In this document: positions 11,857 through 22,648 of the stretch, piece by piece | How the letters are laid out: every line of letters starts with the position of its first letter | Numbering within the stretch: the first letter of the stretch is position 1 | Assembly (NCBI GenBank): GCA_033980235.1 | Contig: CM067072.1 | Span: 27,806,192-27,870,191 of the forward strand | DNA from: Diadema setosum | Taxonomy: Eukaryota > Echinodermata > Echinoidea > Diadematoida > Diadematidae | Direction: 5' to 3' | DNA length: 64,000 bases | Program-made: the position numbers and the translations under genes | Notes under the pieces: generated by a model | Seen by the model: only the letters and a program-made list of their open reading frames with translations | Told to the model about the DNA's origin: nothing | Database searches by the model: none

Positions 11857-13333
11857 GGTAATCATGTAGAAATGCACACCATGCACACCTACCATTTCCT
11901 TCCTTAATTTGTCAATGAAAACTTCTTGTGGCTATCAGAAATGTCAAGATGGACCATATCTGACGGTTTCATGGAATTTTATAGTCAATTACAGAAGAAA
12001 AGTTGCTAATTTTGACTCAAAAGTACATGTACGCTGATCGACGGCTGTGTCAGCGTAGCATGATGGATGATCGATTATGTGGAAGAGCGATATAACGATG
12101 ATAATCGATCGTTGTAGTCTGTGATACAGCCGCTTGTTTGGTGTTTAACCACAATAACTACGTCGGCTCGACAGTAAAATGTGGAATAAGAAGTGATCTT
12201 GATGCGTCTGTTTTTTATTGTTTTAGTTAATTTTCTCCTGCGTGTGACTGAATATCTGTCAACATTTTTTGCTGACTAAATGATGGACGGATAATGTGTA
12301 CAAAACAGTAAAAGATAAAAAAAAAAGGGAATTATCCATCATGAATATTGCACAATATAATGGATTTTTTACTACAAAACAAAAACAAATATTGGGGTTG
12401 CAGTTTTTGTATACATAATTAAAAAAAAATGAAATGTAAAGATAAATACTACAATATCTAAAAGACAATTACTTTCTACTATAAGTTGAACTTATCAATT
12501 AAAAGCAAATTAAATTTACTAATAATACTATTTCAATTTCCATATTCTGTTTCTTTTTAGGTAAAATGAGCACTTTATGAGAAGTCCACAATATTAATAC
12601 ATGATTTATAACATACACTTTTTGCAATACTATTATCATTAATTTATTAAATTAGGCCTATGAATTATGTAGATTACTAGAAATCCCCTTTGAATTCAAC
12701 TTCCTTCTCATCTTCTTTTCTCTCTCTTTCTCCCTCCTAATAGCCTAACATTTTTCTTCCACTTTTCCTTCAACCTCATTCTATTCCCTTCAACACTATT
12801 CAAATGAAATTATTATTATCAACTTTTGTCACGATAAAATCAATACTTGCCACAATTTTTAAAGAAAGGATCAATGTCTAAATCCTGGTATGAATAATCT
12901 GTATCAATAATTTGAATACTGATAATCATGATAGTGGCAATGAAAACAGAGAACTATCACAATAGCTCACTTGAGCCTTTGACTCAGGTGAGCCAACAAT
13001 AAGAAAAAAATACGAAAAAGAAAGTATTTTAGGGGCTACATGTATTGCAAGAGTCAAGTTCGATATTGTAGGAAGCGGCTAATTAGAGACTACCAGAATC
13101 GATTATAATCGTTGACATCGTTCTCTGCGAAATCGGAGCACTACACTTAATCGTAGACTATGTTCGCGACCGACGTACTTTTCAACTCCGATTTGTCATT
13201 TTTCTTACCTTTTCGGCTTTATAATTCCATGACAACTTTCTGATATGGTTCAATTTAACATCTCCAAAGCTGCACAAAATTTGATTGACAAACGGCGAAG
13301 AGAACGGTAGGTGTGCATTTCTACATGATTACC
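11857..13333. mobile_element. 1.48-kb non-autonomous DNA transposon with 8-bp TSD
   Basis: Terminal inverted repeats begin GGTAATCATGTAGAAATGCA and stay recognisable for roughly 200 bp. The octamer AAATTATT lies directly outside both ends (11849-11856 and 13334-13341), which is a perfect 8-bp target duplication. That length fits hAT and a few other superfamilies; the GGTAATC ends are not typical of hAT. The interior contains AT-rich filler and no transposase frame, so the element depends on a partner elsewhere. It lies directly next to the left edge of duplicated unit A. Confidence 0.8.
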
Positions 13334-14050
13334 AAATTATTTATAATAATATAACTGTTTTCTTTTTTAATTCTTTGGATATCATTCGGATATTATTTAA
13401 TTCGATTGGATTAAATATGTTTTGAGAGTAATTCATTTGGCTTGATTTGACTTCATTTCTAAGTTGATTTAATCCGCCGAGATTTGAGATCGGGTCAGAT
13501 TATTCATTTTTTGCTATTATTGATCTCGATAAATGACAGTGTCATGTGATCCCAAGCAAATCAAATGTATTTTCATTTGACTATAAATACAATGTGTAAC
13601 TAAACGGAAGCGATGCCTAATCACTGTGAACAGTTTCAGCACAAGGGAGAATAATGCTTTCGAAAGACTGTTTGATTTACGTTCTATGTGTGAGTAACGG
13701 ATATTTGTTGGTTTTTATCATTATTGTTGTCATTATATGTACACTGCTTAATGCAGTGTTGCCACACTTTCATTGCCAAGGTACATCACGCTTAATAGTC
13801 AGCCTTCGTCAGTTAACAACGACCTTTTCATCATAAAACTGTACTCTTTTCTTCTGTTCAACAAAATAAATGGCCAGTAGTATAGAATAGAGTTCACCAT
13901 TAATTAGCTTGGCTTTTCTCGCAGAGAAGGATATAAAGACTAGACATTAGAGTCAGTTTTGTCTCTCTTTCCCTTTTCCTCTCTTTTACATTTCAAATCA
14001 ACTTTCAAAAATGTCACACAAAATGCCACAACACAAGTAATGAATAATAA

Positions 14051-14053
<3 letters not shown>

Positions 14054-14085
<32 letters not shown>
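14054..14085. repeat. (AC)n microsatellite
   Basis: Dinucleotide run; the matching region in unit C near 48765 also has AC repeats. Confidence 0.9.
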
Positions 14086-14087
<2 letters not shown>

Positions 14088-14341
14088 ACACAAACATACG
14101 CTCACACATCGAGACACGGAAACAAAGTCTCAAAAGAAAGCAGTGATTTAATAAACTCTTGCCACAGCCCACAACACGTAAAAACAAACACAAGGAGGTA
14201 GAAAATTGTCAATGAATTATTACAAAAATGCATACATCAAGAATACTCATACAAACTTGGTAATGTGCAGAAGAACCAAAGATTAGTATGAACAGACCAA
14301 TAATCATACCTACTGTTATTTAAGTAAACATGTTTATTATA

Positions 14342-14525
14342 GTAGACTCCCGTCATAACGAAGTCCTCGGGACCAGCAGTTTTCTTTCGTTATATCGAAA
14401 TTTCGTTATAAGCGACCAAATAAACGGTAAATAACATGGAACTGAATCATGTTGCTGCCTGAACTTTTACTTCGTTGTAACCGGAATTTTGCTACAACCA
14501 TGTTCGTTATAACGGGAGCACACTG
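14342..14525. mobile_element. Pogo/mariner-like MITE
   Basis: Left end GTAGACTCCCGTCATAACGA; inverted right end CAGTGTGCTCCCGTTATAAC. TA lies outside both ends. The interior repeats TTCGTTATA motifs. The end sequence and TA duplication suit the Tc1/mariner-pogo group, but no transposase is present. Confidence 0.6.
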
Positions 14526-14957
14526 TATTTGATTAGAGTTAAATCGGATGAAACGCTGAACCCTCGTTTCAGTTCCTGCCAAGAGATGAGACAGAGAGAG
14601 AAAAAAAATGAAAGGGCAAAGAAGACTTCACTATGATAGTATAATTATATGATTATACAGTGGGATACTACTCCATGGTCACACGGTCACGACAGTGGAT
14701 GGATTAACAGTTCTTTCTTGGAATGTATATTGAAATTCTGGTTACACGAAAACAAACAAGAATGGAGATGCACTGCAAAAGTGAATCATGTCATCATTGA
14801 TTTTAATGGAAGCACCGATGCAAAGTAGTTCTTTGTTTTACCATTTGTCTTGACTGATAAACAAGACAATCTTATCACCATACATGTAAAGCGTGTAGGA
14901 CAGGACTGTACAAGTATGTCAATGAATGTGGCCCACGACAACTGTTTCAGGCACTTA

Positions 14958-15632
14958 CGAATTCAAAAATCGAAACATGTCAGTGCAATAATCCCCTGCG
15001 CATTGTACATGTATATAGGTGTATGATAATCTGAAACGCTGGCGATCCTTTCCCTCTTTGCGCTTTAAACAGTTCATTTTCTCCCCGATGTTGTCACCAT
15101 CTTCAGTCTTCTGTTCTTTCTGTCCCGAAAGTTCAGATACGGAGTATCTGTAATCCATAACGTCCTGCTCGTCCAGGTGGTCCATGCAGTTGTGTTTTCG
15201 GCTGCATCTGACTTCCCTCACAGTCCTCCACTTCTTCTCCAGATCCTCACTGACATACTCCTATATGAATGTCTTTCTCAATTTTCTCGCTCATGTTCTC
15301 CAGCTGTTTGAACTCGTCCTCCTCATCCTCGTCATCAACACTCTCAATATCCACATCTTCATCATCATCGTCGTCAAAATCTTCTTCAATTTCGTCTAGC
15401 TCGTCCGCCCTTACCCCACTGCAAAGATGATCGGTCACTACACGTAGCAGTTCGGGGTCCGCAAATAAAGCTGTCGCTCAGCCAGCCAGACCCGCTGCAA
15501 GCTGGTTAGCTGCTGCGGCAGCATCTCGCTCTCACGCACGGTTACCGTGGTTACGGGCATTCGTCCCGACCGACATTTTATTTTGTATGGTTGGTAGATA
15601 CTAGCAAAAGATGTACAACAATAGGACAGCAA
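14958..15632 (-). pseudogene. Possible broken gene or exon with acidic and MADF-like pieces
   Basis: A locally GC-richer, coding-looking stretch in three minus-strand frames. The first piece holds MPVTTVTVRESEMLPQQL (ATG at 15560). The second has DPELLRVVTDHLCSG followed by a very acidic run (DDDDDEDVDIESVDDEDEED). The third has YVSEDLEKKWRTVREV, which resembles the last helix of MADF/SANT-like DNA-binding domains, then a hydrophilic tail to a stop at 14955. The pieces join only through frameshifts or unseen introns. I did not find matching sequence in units B or C. It could be a decayed transposon-associated DNA-binding gene; the function is not established. Confidence 0.3.
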
Positions 15633-15762
15633 AATATGGCGCGAAAAGATGAACGAACAGACTGAAGAGATGTATGAATAGAAATCAAGATTTGAAATTT
15701 GTCTTGGAATTCACGTCGTTGAATACAGCGGTAGAAAGGCCGGGTATAAAGCCAAACTCAAA

Positions 15763-15945
15763 GGCCCGAATTAATTCACGAAGGTGGTATAATCTTGTCC
15801 ATGGTTTAAATCATGGACAAAGACCACGGGGCGCCAAGTGTCGCATGGAATATTTCGTTACGAAATCAGTCATTTCATTGACGAAATGATGATTTCGTTA
15901 ACGAAATGGTCATTTCGTCGACGAACTGACTGATTTCTTGCGACT
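15763..15945. mobile_element. Truncated ATTTCGT-motif foldback element
   Basis: Begins GGCCCGAATTAATTCACGAA and continues through CATGGTTTAAATCATGGAC into repeats of CATTTCGTNNACGAAATG. The right arm is lost. A complete relative is at 37896-38169. Confidence 0.65.
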
Positions 15946-16786
15946 TTTGCCTGAAATCGTTGTCGCGGGTCAAAAATTGTAATTTCGAATAATGGTAACG
16001 CTTTGAAACGTGCTGTGAATGACAATACAATATCATTATTGTGTGTAATATAATAGTACGATAACATGACCAAGACATTCTCTCAAACATTGAGATATTT
16101 ACATTTTACATGATGCATGTTATTAAGATACATGCATCTGAAGTCAGTTTAACACATTTCCTTATTAAGCTTTGACTACGCTGTGAATGGATGGAATAGG
16201 TTTTACAGTCCTATCAACACTAAGCCGATTTGGTTATTCAGTCATAGACATTAATCAATTCCATACTGAATTCTGAAATCCCCATAGACTTAATACACAG
16301 ACCACCAGGTTCCCGTACGGAACTGGTTCCAAATCAAACATATTTTGATTCTATTCCACGAATATCTTTATCTTCGTATTTCAGCGAACTTTAATTCTCT
16401 CGGTGTTGTTCATAATACCTTCTTCCTCTGTCTTAATATGCACACCACACTATCAAAGATCCATTACTTTAAACTCCGGACCTCCGTTACAAGAATTGAC
16501 GTCAGTGGTTTAATACGCCACTGTTTTACTTCAAATTTACCCAAGAGAGAATTTATTACCTCCATCAGAAAAAAAAGGAACATCATCAAATCAATACGAG
16601 GATGAAAATACAGATGATAGAGGGAGAGACAGACAGACAGACAGACAGACGCCAGAGAGAGTGAGATATGTGATGGACGCCTTCAAAGTCATGTCGTGTA
16701 ATCTCTGTGATATATGTTTTATAATTATTCGCATCTATAAGTCATCACGGCACATTCAACGTACATCATGCACGTAAATAGATAAA

Positions 16787-16816
16787 CCAGGGAGGTGGAA
16801 GATTCCACCTCCCTGG
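16787..16816. mobile_element. 30-bp perfect palindrome insertion
   Basis: The arms CCAGGGAGGTGGAA and TTCCACCTCCCTGG are separated by GA. ATAAA is present directly on both sides. The paralogous site in unit C (about 54823-54840) reads AATAGATAAACGAACGG without the palindrome and with ATAAA once. This is therefore an insertion with a 5-bp (possibly 6-bp) target duplication, not a local inversion. Confidence 0.75.
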
Positions 16817-17053
16817 ATAAACGAAGGGACGTACCACATCTAGAATACGTTAATATACAAAACGATAGAAAAAAAATTAAAAAGCTATGATGTATGGATT
16901 ATAATTATTGGTATTGTCAATCAGTGATACATGAGATGGATTTTATAAGAGTAAATTTTTCCATATGCTTTTGCAATACCGGTATTTTCAGAAGCTCGGT
17001 GTGTATTTGTATTACCTTACAAAGAGAATATTTTGGGTTATGAGGTCAAAGGT

Positions 17054-17444
17054 TTAAAGGGTGTGTACGGTTCTGGTCGGGGTGGGGATTCAGGTTTTGA
17101 CGTTTTGTGAGATATTCAGGAGCCACTCTGGGATGTCAAGGAGTATGCGGTTCTGAGGGGTATCGAAAGTTTATTCGATGGCGATCGGTTTTGGAATGGC
17201 TGAGAGGTCCAAAGGTGGGGTGAAACAGGGAGATCCTAATCGGTTGTGGCATGTCGCCTTTTATTATTAGCACTTTTCTGGATATCTCGGCCATTTGGAG
17301 GCTGGTTTTCATCGGGTAAGCGTTGGATCCTTCTTGAGATTGCATGCTCTTTCATATTTCATAGGAGGCTTTTCATTGTCTCACTTTAATAGGAATGTTC
17401 AAGCATGGGTCCCCACCTCGACCAGTGCTGTACAGTCCCTTTAA
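17054..17444. mobile_element. TTAA-flanked MITE, copy 1
   Basis: The ends are TTAAAGGGTGTGTACGGTTC and the inverted TTAAAGGGACTGTACAGCAC, about 390 bp apart. Inner landmarks are GATATTCAGGAGCCACTCT and GGATATCTCGGCCATTTGG. Related copies lie at 22256-22648 and 50803-51193. TTAA at both ends would fit a piggyBac-type target duplication, although a TA duplication cannot be excluded. Confidence 0.75.
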
Positions 17445-17466
17445 GGTTAAAGGTTAAGTGAAAATG

Positions 17467-17560
<94 letters not shown>
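17467..17560. repeat. (AT)n microsatellite
   Basis: AT dinucleotides with one phase slip near 17517. Confidence 0.95.
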
Positions 17561-17563
<3 letters not shown>

Positions 17564-17999
17564 GTGCATTTTTTCTTCTTTGTTTCTCCCATGCTTGTGC
17601 AATGCTGGAGGGTATATTTTGAAGCTTGGTGTGTATTCATATTACTTAATGTGGTTTTTTTTCCCGGGGGGGGGGGACATGAGGTCAAAGGTCAAACGTC
17701 AAGTTAAAATATTTTTTTTTTTTTTGTAAATCTGGGAACTGGTTCAAGGAACTTTCATGGAACTAAGTGAATATGCATGTATTGATGGGCAGTTGGAAAT
17801 ATTAGGGTTAAAGGTCAAACATAAAGCGAAAATGTTATAATTCCAATTTCTTTTTTTTTTCTCATACCCGGAAATGGTTTAAGGTACAATGTACGTTAAT
17901 GGAACTTAATGAATATTCATGTACTGATTTGGCAGTGATTGTCTTGGAAACTTTAGGGTCAGTGATCCACGTTAATTCAAACTTTCATTACTTTTTGTG

Positions 18000-18200
18000 T
18001 ATGCAGTGCCTGATAGTTTCTTTCTTGTTCGAATTGCTCCTGTTTTTTGTGAGCCTGTGTGTTATTTTGATTTTGTAATTCTATATTTGTATATTTATGT
18101 AATACTGTGTATGTAAATTTTTCACTTTTGTAAAATCATTTGTAATTCAGCCTCTGGCTGCGATCAATGATTTGTTGAATAAAGATACCATTAATAATAA
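18000..18200 (+). mobile_element. Probable LINE 3' UTR fragment
   Basis: T-rich sequence ending CCTCTGGCTGCGATCAATG, then ATTTGTTGAATAAAGATACC and ATTAATAATAA. It has the look of a non-LTR 3' end with a polyadenylation-like AATAAA. No protein part is present. Confidence 0.4.
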
Positions 18201-18716
18201 ACACATATTATGCACTTAGAATAGGATTGGCTAACCATTTACATGCAGGCCTTTCCATCAGGGATAAGGTATGCGCGTCATTACAGTAATTCGCTGAAAC
18301 CGCCTTGGTACCTGCAATGAATATTAGCTTTATCATTCATTCATTAATTCATTCATTCATTTTCCATTTCCAGGAGAAACATGTAAACATCTTACAGAAG
18401 TTGAATACATATATCACATCAGAATGTATCATAAAAGAAATACATTAGTTTGCAAAATAATGTAATCGAAAATCGAATGTTAGCTTATACACGTAATTGA
18501 TTTCAGCTGATTTTTTTTTTCAAAATAATGTCGTTTCATTAAGATCATTGATATAAAAAAGAAAATGTTGCAAATGACTTTGTTTTTTTTTTTTGAGCGG
18601 TCAATCGTCCATAGAATATTTCATACCGGTGTAAGAATATCCATATGTGTAGGGACCACACATGTGCAGCCAATTATTCCATGAAAATTTCATTTATATT
18701 GTTCTCTATTCTACTG

Positions 18717-20636
18717 CTACAGAACAAAAGAATGTCGTCTATCAGTGTATGAGTCCTCAGATGGATTACATTGCATTGCATTGCATTGCATTGTATGAAA
18801 TATGTAGAGTCTAGCTGTAGTGCAGAAAGCTATCTCACCGCTCTCAAACTCTTTGAGATAGCACCAATCTCTTCTTGGTTTTTGTACTTTGAAGTTAGTG
18901 AGAAGGTTGCACAAGTGTTCAAAATCTCTCGTGTATCGATCGATACTCAAGAGGCAGTCCTCCTCCTTCACCCAGGCTACAATAACCGAATCATCTCGAC
19001 AAACAGCTGGATAGGCAGACATACCCTCCTTCTTCAAGACATTCTCCTTCTTCCCCATACCATCGAGGCATACGAGAGTTTGTTCATCTTTCAGTACTAA
19101 GTTCCCCGTGGTGTGAAAGGAGAATAATTGCTGAGGTGTATATCCATCACAATTCATTTCCCTGACTGCCTTACCACCATGTGGGGTAAACACCTGGATC
19201 TTCATGGGTTTTCTGTAACCCACGTAGATATCATCGTTTCTATCCACAGTGAGACCACCATAGCCATACCCTCCTTCATCGAGACTCATCGTGTCGAACT
19301 TTATGTCGAGCTTCTTCCACTGTGGAGTGTAGAGTGACATGCGGTTTTCTGCATCACGTACAATACTTCGACCATCAGACAGAAATGCAATTCTAATGAC
19401 ACGGACATACAGTACCATCTGCTGTAATTCACCATCATGGGAGTAGAGATCAATTCCGCCGGAAAGGGATCCCACAGCCATCTTACCGTCTGGTTTACGG
19501 GCCATACAGGTCGGGTATTTCATGAAGCCTTTTCTAGGGAGCTCTACATTTGCTTTGACATCCCACGTGTAACCTTCCAGCCCTTCAAGATAAAGTTCAC
19601 CAAACTCCACGTGTTTACTAAATGAAATCTCTTGAACTCGTTCTGTCCCACCTCTCGGTGATTGGTCGTCAGGATCATGTCGTCCAAGATAGCTCTTCAA
19701 GTTCTCGCACAGGGTGTCGTGTGCAAACAAGGTCTCCCGCGGCACCTTCATACCGTTGGTTACCAGCTCTTCCATAGCGTTCATGTGACGAATTGTTCGG
19801 CGACTCTCTTCCTCCGTGACCTGTAATTCCTTCTCGATTTTTTCAGACAATCGCTGCACCTTGCATTTCAAAGCTTCTCTTCCGACTGACAGCTGCTCTT
19901 TGTATTCCTCGTACGTCTTCTTATTGTCATCATTGAGCTTTTTCAGCATTTTTGTTATTCTATTGCGCTGTGTCTCTATGAAATCGATATGACTTTGAAT
20001 GGCTGTTTTCTTTAATTTTGCCCTTTCTTGTAACTCCTTGATGTTTTTCATCAATTTCTCCTTATGGATAGCTGCCTCTTCGACATGATGCCCTTCTTGT
20101 AACTGTCTTAAGCTCCAGCATCCTAAGCAGACGTATTCCCGACATCCGGTACAGAAATACTCCTCATCATCGTTAGGATGTTTCTTACATTTCCGTCTCC
20201 TCTTATGTGGAACTTTTCCCAAGAGTACCTCTCTCATGGGCACCTTTTCGTGGTTGGAGAACGGTTTCCAAGAAGAGTGGGCTGTTTCACACGATTTGCA
20301 CATATATTTACCACAGTCCTGACAGTAGGACACAGCGGGCGGCTTTTCATCCATCTCACAAGCTGTGCATGTTGGATTCTTGGTTTTTACTTCGTCCACA
20401 AGAGAATTCAGGGGTACGTTTGTATCTAACTTACTCACATCTCCACTGGGTAGGGGCGTTTCTTTTCTGCAAATAGGGCATGTTATAGTTTGTTTGGCGG
20501 TCTGAGCTTCAAAGATTCGTTGCAGACAGTCTTTGCAGAAGATGTGAGAACACGTGAGTGATCTAGGTTGGTTGAAAAGTGTCAGACAGATGGGACACTC
20601 CAAATTCTGGCTGCTGATTTGACGAAACGTTGCCAT
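18717..20636 (-). CDS. TRIM-type RING E3 ubiquitin ligase, copy A
   Basis: 639 residues in one coding exon. RING C3HC4 ligands are C14, C17, C29, H31, C34, C37, C53 and C56. B-box 1 has C90, C93, C105, C108, C113, C116, H120 and H129. B-box 2 has C150, H153, C162, C165, C170, C173 and H183, but position 178 is Gln where copies B and C have His. Residues about 186-310 form a coiled coil. The tail repeats NHL/propeller-like strands (KPDGKMAVGS, GGLTVDRNDDIYVGYRKP). The family transfers ubiquitin, often in innate immunity; substrates are unknown. The ATG at 20636 sits 12 nt after an acceptor (CTTATAG), so translation starts at MATF. The C-terminus ends ...YIFHTMQCNAMQCN plus 16 more residues, because a TGCAA repeat replaced the normal stop. 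Confidence 0.93.
   Translation of the reverse strand: MATFRQISSQNLECPICLTLFNQPRSLTCSHIFCKDCLQRIFEAQTAKQTITCPICRKETPLPSGDVSKLDTNVPLNSLVDEVKTKNPTCTACEMDEKPPAVSYCQDCGKYMCKSCETAHSSWKPFSNHEKVPMREVLLGKVPHKRRRKCKKHPNDDEEYFCTGCREYVCLGCWSLRQLQEGHHVEEAAIHKEKLMKNIKELQERAKLKKTAIQSHIDFIETQRNRITKMLKKLNDDNKKTYEEYKEQLSVGREALKCKVQRLSEKIEKELQVTEEESRRTIRHMNAMEELVTNGMKVPRETLFAHDTLCENLKSYLGRHDPDDQSPRGGTERVQEISFSKHVEFGELYLEGLEGYTWDVKANVELPRKGFMKYPTCMARKPDGKMAVGSLSGGIDLYSHDGELQQMVLYVRVIRIAFLSDGRSIVRDAENRMSLYTPQWKKLDIKFDTMSLDEGGYGYGGLTVDRNDDIYVGYRKPMKIQVFTPHGGKAVREMNCDGYTPQQLFSFHTTGNLVLKDEQTLVCLDGMGKKENVLKKEGMSAYPAVCRDDSVIVAWVKEEDCLLSIDRYTRDFEHLCNLLTNFKVQKPRRDWCYLKEFESGEIAFCTTARLYIFHTMQCNAMQCNPSEDSYTDRRHSFVL
18769..18794. 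repeat. (ATTGC)n expansion at the 3' end of TRIM copy A
   Basis: About five ATTGC units on the plus strand. They lie where copies B and C have the last codons and the TAA stop, and they are read through in copy A. Confidence 0.85.
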
Positions 20637-20924
20637 GGTGTATGTCGTCTATAAGAAGCAAAAGAAACACTTAGTATTAAACACAACGACAGGCACTCAG
20701 GAGATAACAGCATTTACGAAATAAAAGAGGAAAAGTTCATTCCAAGTATGGTGTTAGAATTTATGCATTCTTAAAACCGAACTGAGTAATGAATCACAAT
20801 TTACAGACTTGTGTGAATATATTATACATATATAATAATATAAGCGTTATATAATAATATAGGCGTTATAACATAGGCGTTATATTATATAATAATATAG
20901 GCGTCGTAATATAGGCGTTATAAA

Positions 20925-22176
20925 TAGAATGAATTTGTATATTCCACAAAAATCATTACTTATGTTATATTCTTCATTGATATTGCCTTATATTAATTAT
21001 GGTGTTTTAGTATGTGGTAACACTCATCAGAATCTACTGGATAGAGTGTTCCTTCTACAAAAGAAAGCTCTCCGTGTCATCTGTTATCCTTCCATACCCT
21101 CCCACTCAAATTTGTTATTTTCCTCCAATAAGCTATTAAAAATTAAAGATCTGTTTTTATATAATTTGGGGCAATTTGTGTACATCTACAGCAACAACTC
21201 ACTCCCGTCCATTTTTGCTTCTATGTTTCAAAGAAATCAATCATTCCATGAGTATCCCACTCGACGCGCCACTGAATTTCATTTACCTCTTTTACGAACG
21301 ATGTTTGCTAAGAACACACTTATTTACACTGGCCCAACTTACTGGAATTCCCTGAATAAAGATATAAAATGCCCCCTCTATAAATTCATTTAAAAGAAGA
21401 TTAGAGTTTCCTTTATTGCAATCTTATGATCCCACAGAATTGAATTAGCCTGTCGGCTTATTTCAATTCCTTTTCGAAGAACTTGGATTACAAGTGATAT
21501 ACTGTCACGTATTTTCTCGTCCCTCTTGTCCTAAGACACCTACAGAGTAGATTTGATTTCATTTATATCATTTCTGCATCTATTTCTCTATACTTTTCTA
21601 TATAATCGTATCCTTTTCACGCATCCCATAATTTTTTTTCTATGAATTCTGTCCAGGACCACTGGATCTGTTTTGTCTTTCTGTCCGTTGTATTGTCTTC
21701 CTGTTATGTTAGTCTTGTCTCGTTCTGTCTTGTCTATGAGTCCCCCTTTAGTAGTTTCGTCGTCCCAGTTTCGTTTTATGTTTACTCGCCTGAGTATGTG
21801 TGTCTGTTTAATACTCTATCTTCCTAGTGGGCTTCCAGACTTTTTTTCTTTTGGACTTTATTCCCAGTCTTTCTTCCCCTTTTTGCATCAGTTCAATTCC
21901 TATTGACATTCTGTACTTGAGGGGCCCACATTCTACAAGCATTGTCTTTTTAGTGGGTCCCTCCATTTTTCGGTGTCTTACGTATTATATCGTCTTTATC
22001 ACTTCAGTCAATTTTCATTACATCGTATTTCTTATCCCAAGGTTCCTCGATTATATTTTTCTCAATTTACTTTGCTTTGACTATGCAACCTTATTCTCTG
22101 TTACCAAAGAAAGTGAAATGTTTATGTTCTTTTCGAAAAATGAAATAAAGCATGAATTGAATTGAATTGAATTGAA

Positions 22177-22178
<2 letters not shown>
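20925..22178 (+). mobile_element. 5'-truncated LINE with (GAATT)n tail
   Basis: It starts inside the reverse-transcriptase C-terminal region: SSLILPYINYGVLVCGNT, FLLQKKALRVICYPS, FQRNQSFHEYPTRRATEF and TYWNSLNKDIK. A frameshift near 21372 is needed to continue into SINSFKRRLEFPLLQSY and a stop at 21446-21448. A 700-bp T-rich 3' UTR ends AAATGAAATAAAGCATG, then GAATT repeats. It inserted into the TRIM A intron and is absent from B and C at that place. Confidence 0.82.

Positions 22179-22182
<4 letters not shown>

Positions 22183-22237
<55 letters not shown>
22183..22237. repeat. (AT)n microsatellite
   Basis: Pure AT run directly after the LINE tail. Confidence 0.95.
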
Positions 22238-22240
<3 letters not shown>

Positions 22241-22255
22241 TACTAGAAAATGTGG

Positions 22256-22648
22256 CTAAAGGGACTGTAAAGTTATACTGGTTGAGGTGAGGATTCAGCT
22301 TATAACGTTTTACGAGATATTTAGAAACCACTCTATGAAATGTTAAAGAGCATACAATTCCAAGGAAAATCAAAAGTTTATTTGACGAAAATCGGTTTTG
22401 AGATGACTTAGATATCTAAAAACAAGGTAAAACAAAGGGATCCTAATAAAAGTCGTGGCCTGTCAAGTTTATTAGGATCATTTTTTTGGATATCCCAGCC
22501 ATTTCAAGGCCAATTGTCATCAATAAATGTTTAATCCTTCTGGAAATTTCATTCTCTTTCATAATTTCACAAGAGGTTTCTCATTATCTCACCAAAAATG
22601 TTATAAACCTGAATTCTCGCCTCAACCAGTACTGTGCAGTCCCTTTAA
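22256..22648. mobile_element. TTAA-flanked MITE, copy 2
   Basis: Left end CTAAAGGGACTGTAAAGTTA (first base mutated from T), inverted right end TTAAAGGGACTGCACAGTAC. The inner landmarks of the family are present, including GGATATCCCAGCCATTTC. Sequence shared with units B and C resumes immediately after it. Confidence 0.75.

Larger units (their letters stand above)
16975..17840. repeat. Repeat family with AGGTCA direct repeats
   Basis: Loose tandem units share GAAGCT(C/T)GGTGTGTAT, ATGAGGTCAAAGGT and AAGT(T/G)AAAAT. One copy has a perfect AGGTCA-A-AGGTCA at 17682-17694. The array is split by a TTAA-flanked MITE (17054-17444) and an AT microsatellite (17467-17560). Confidence 0.55.
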
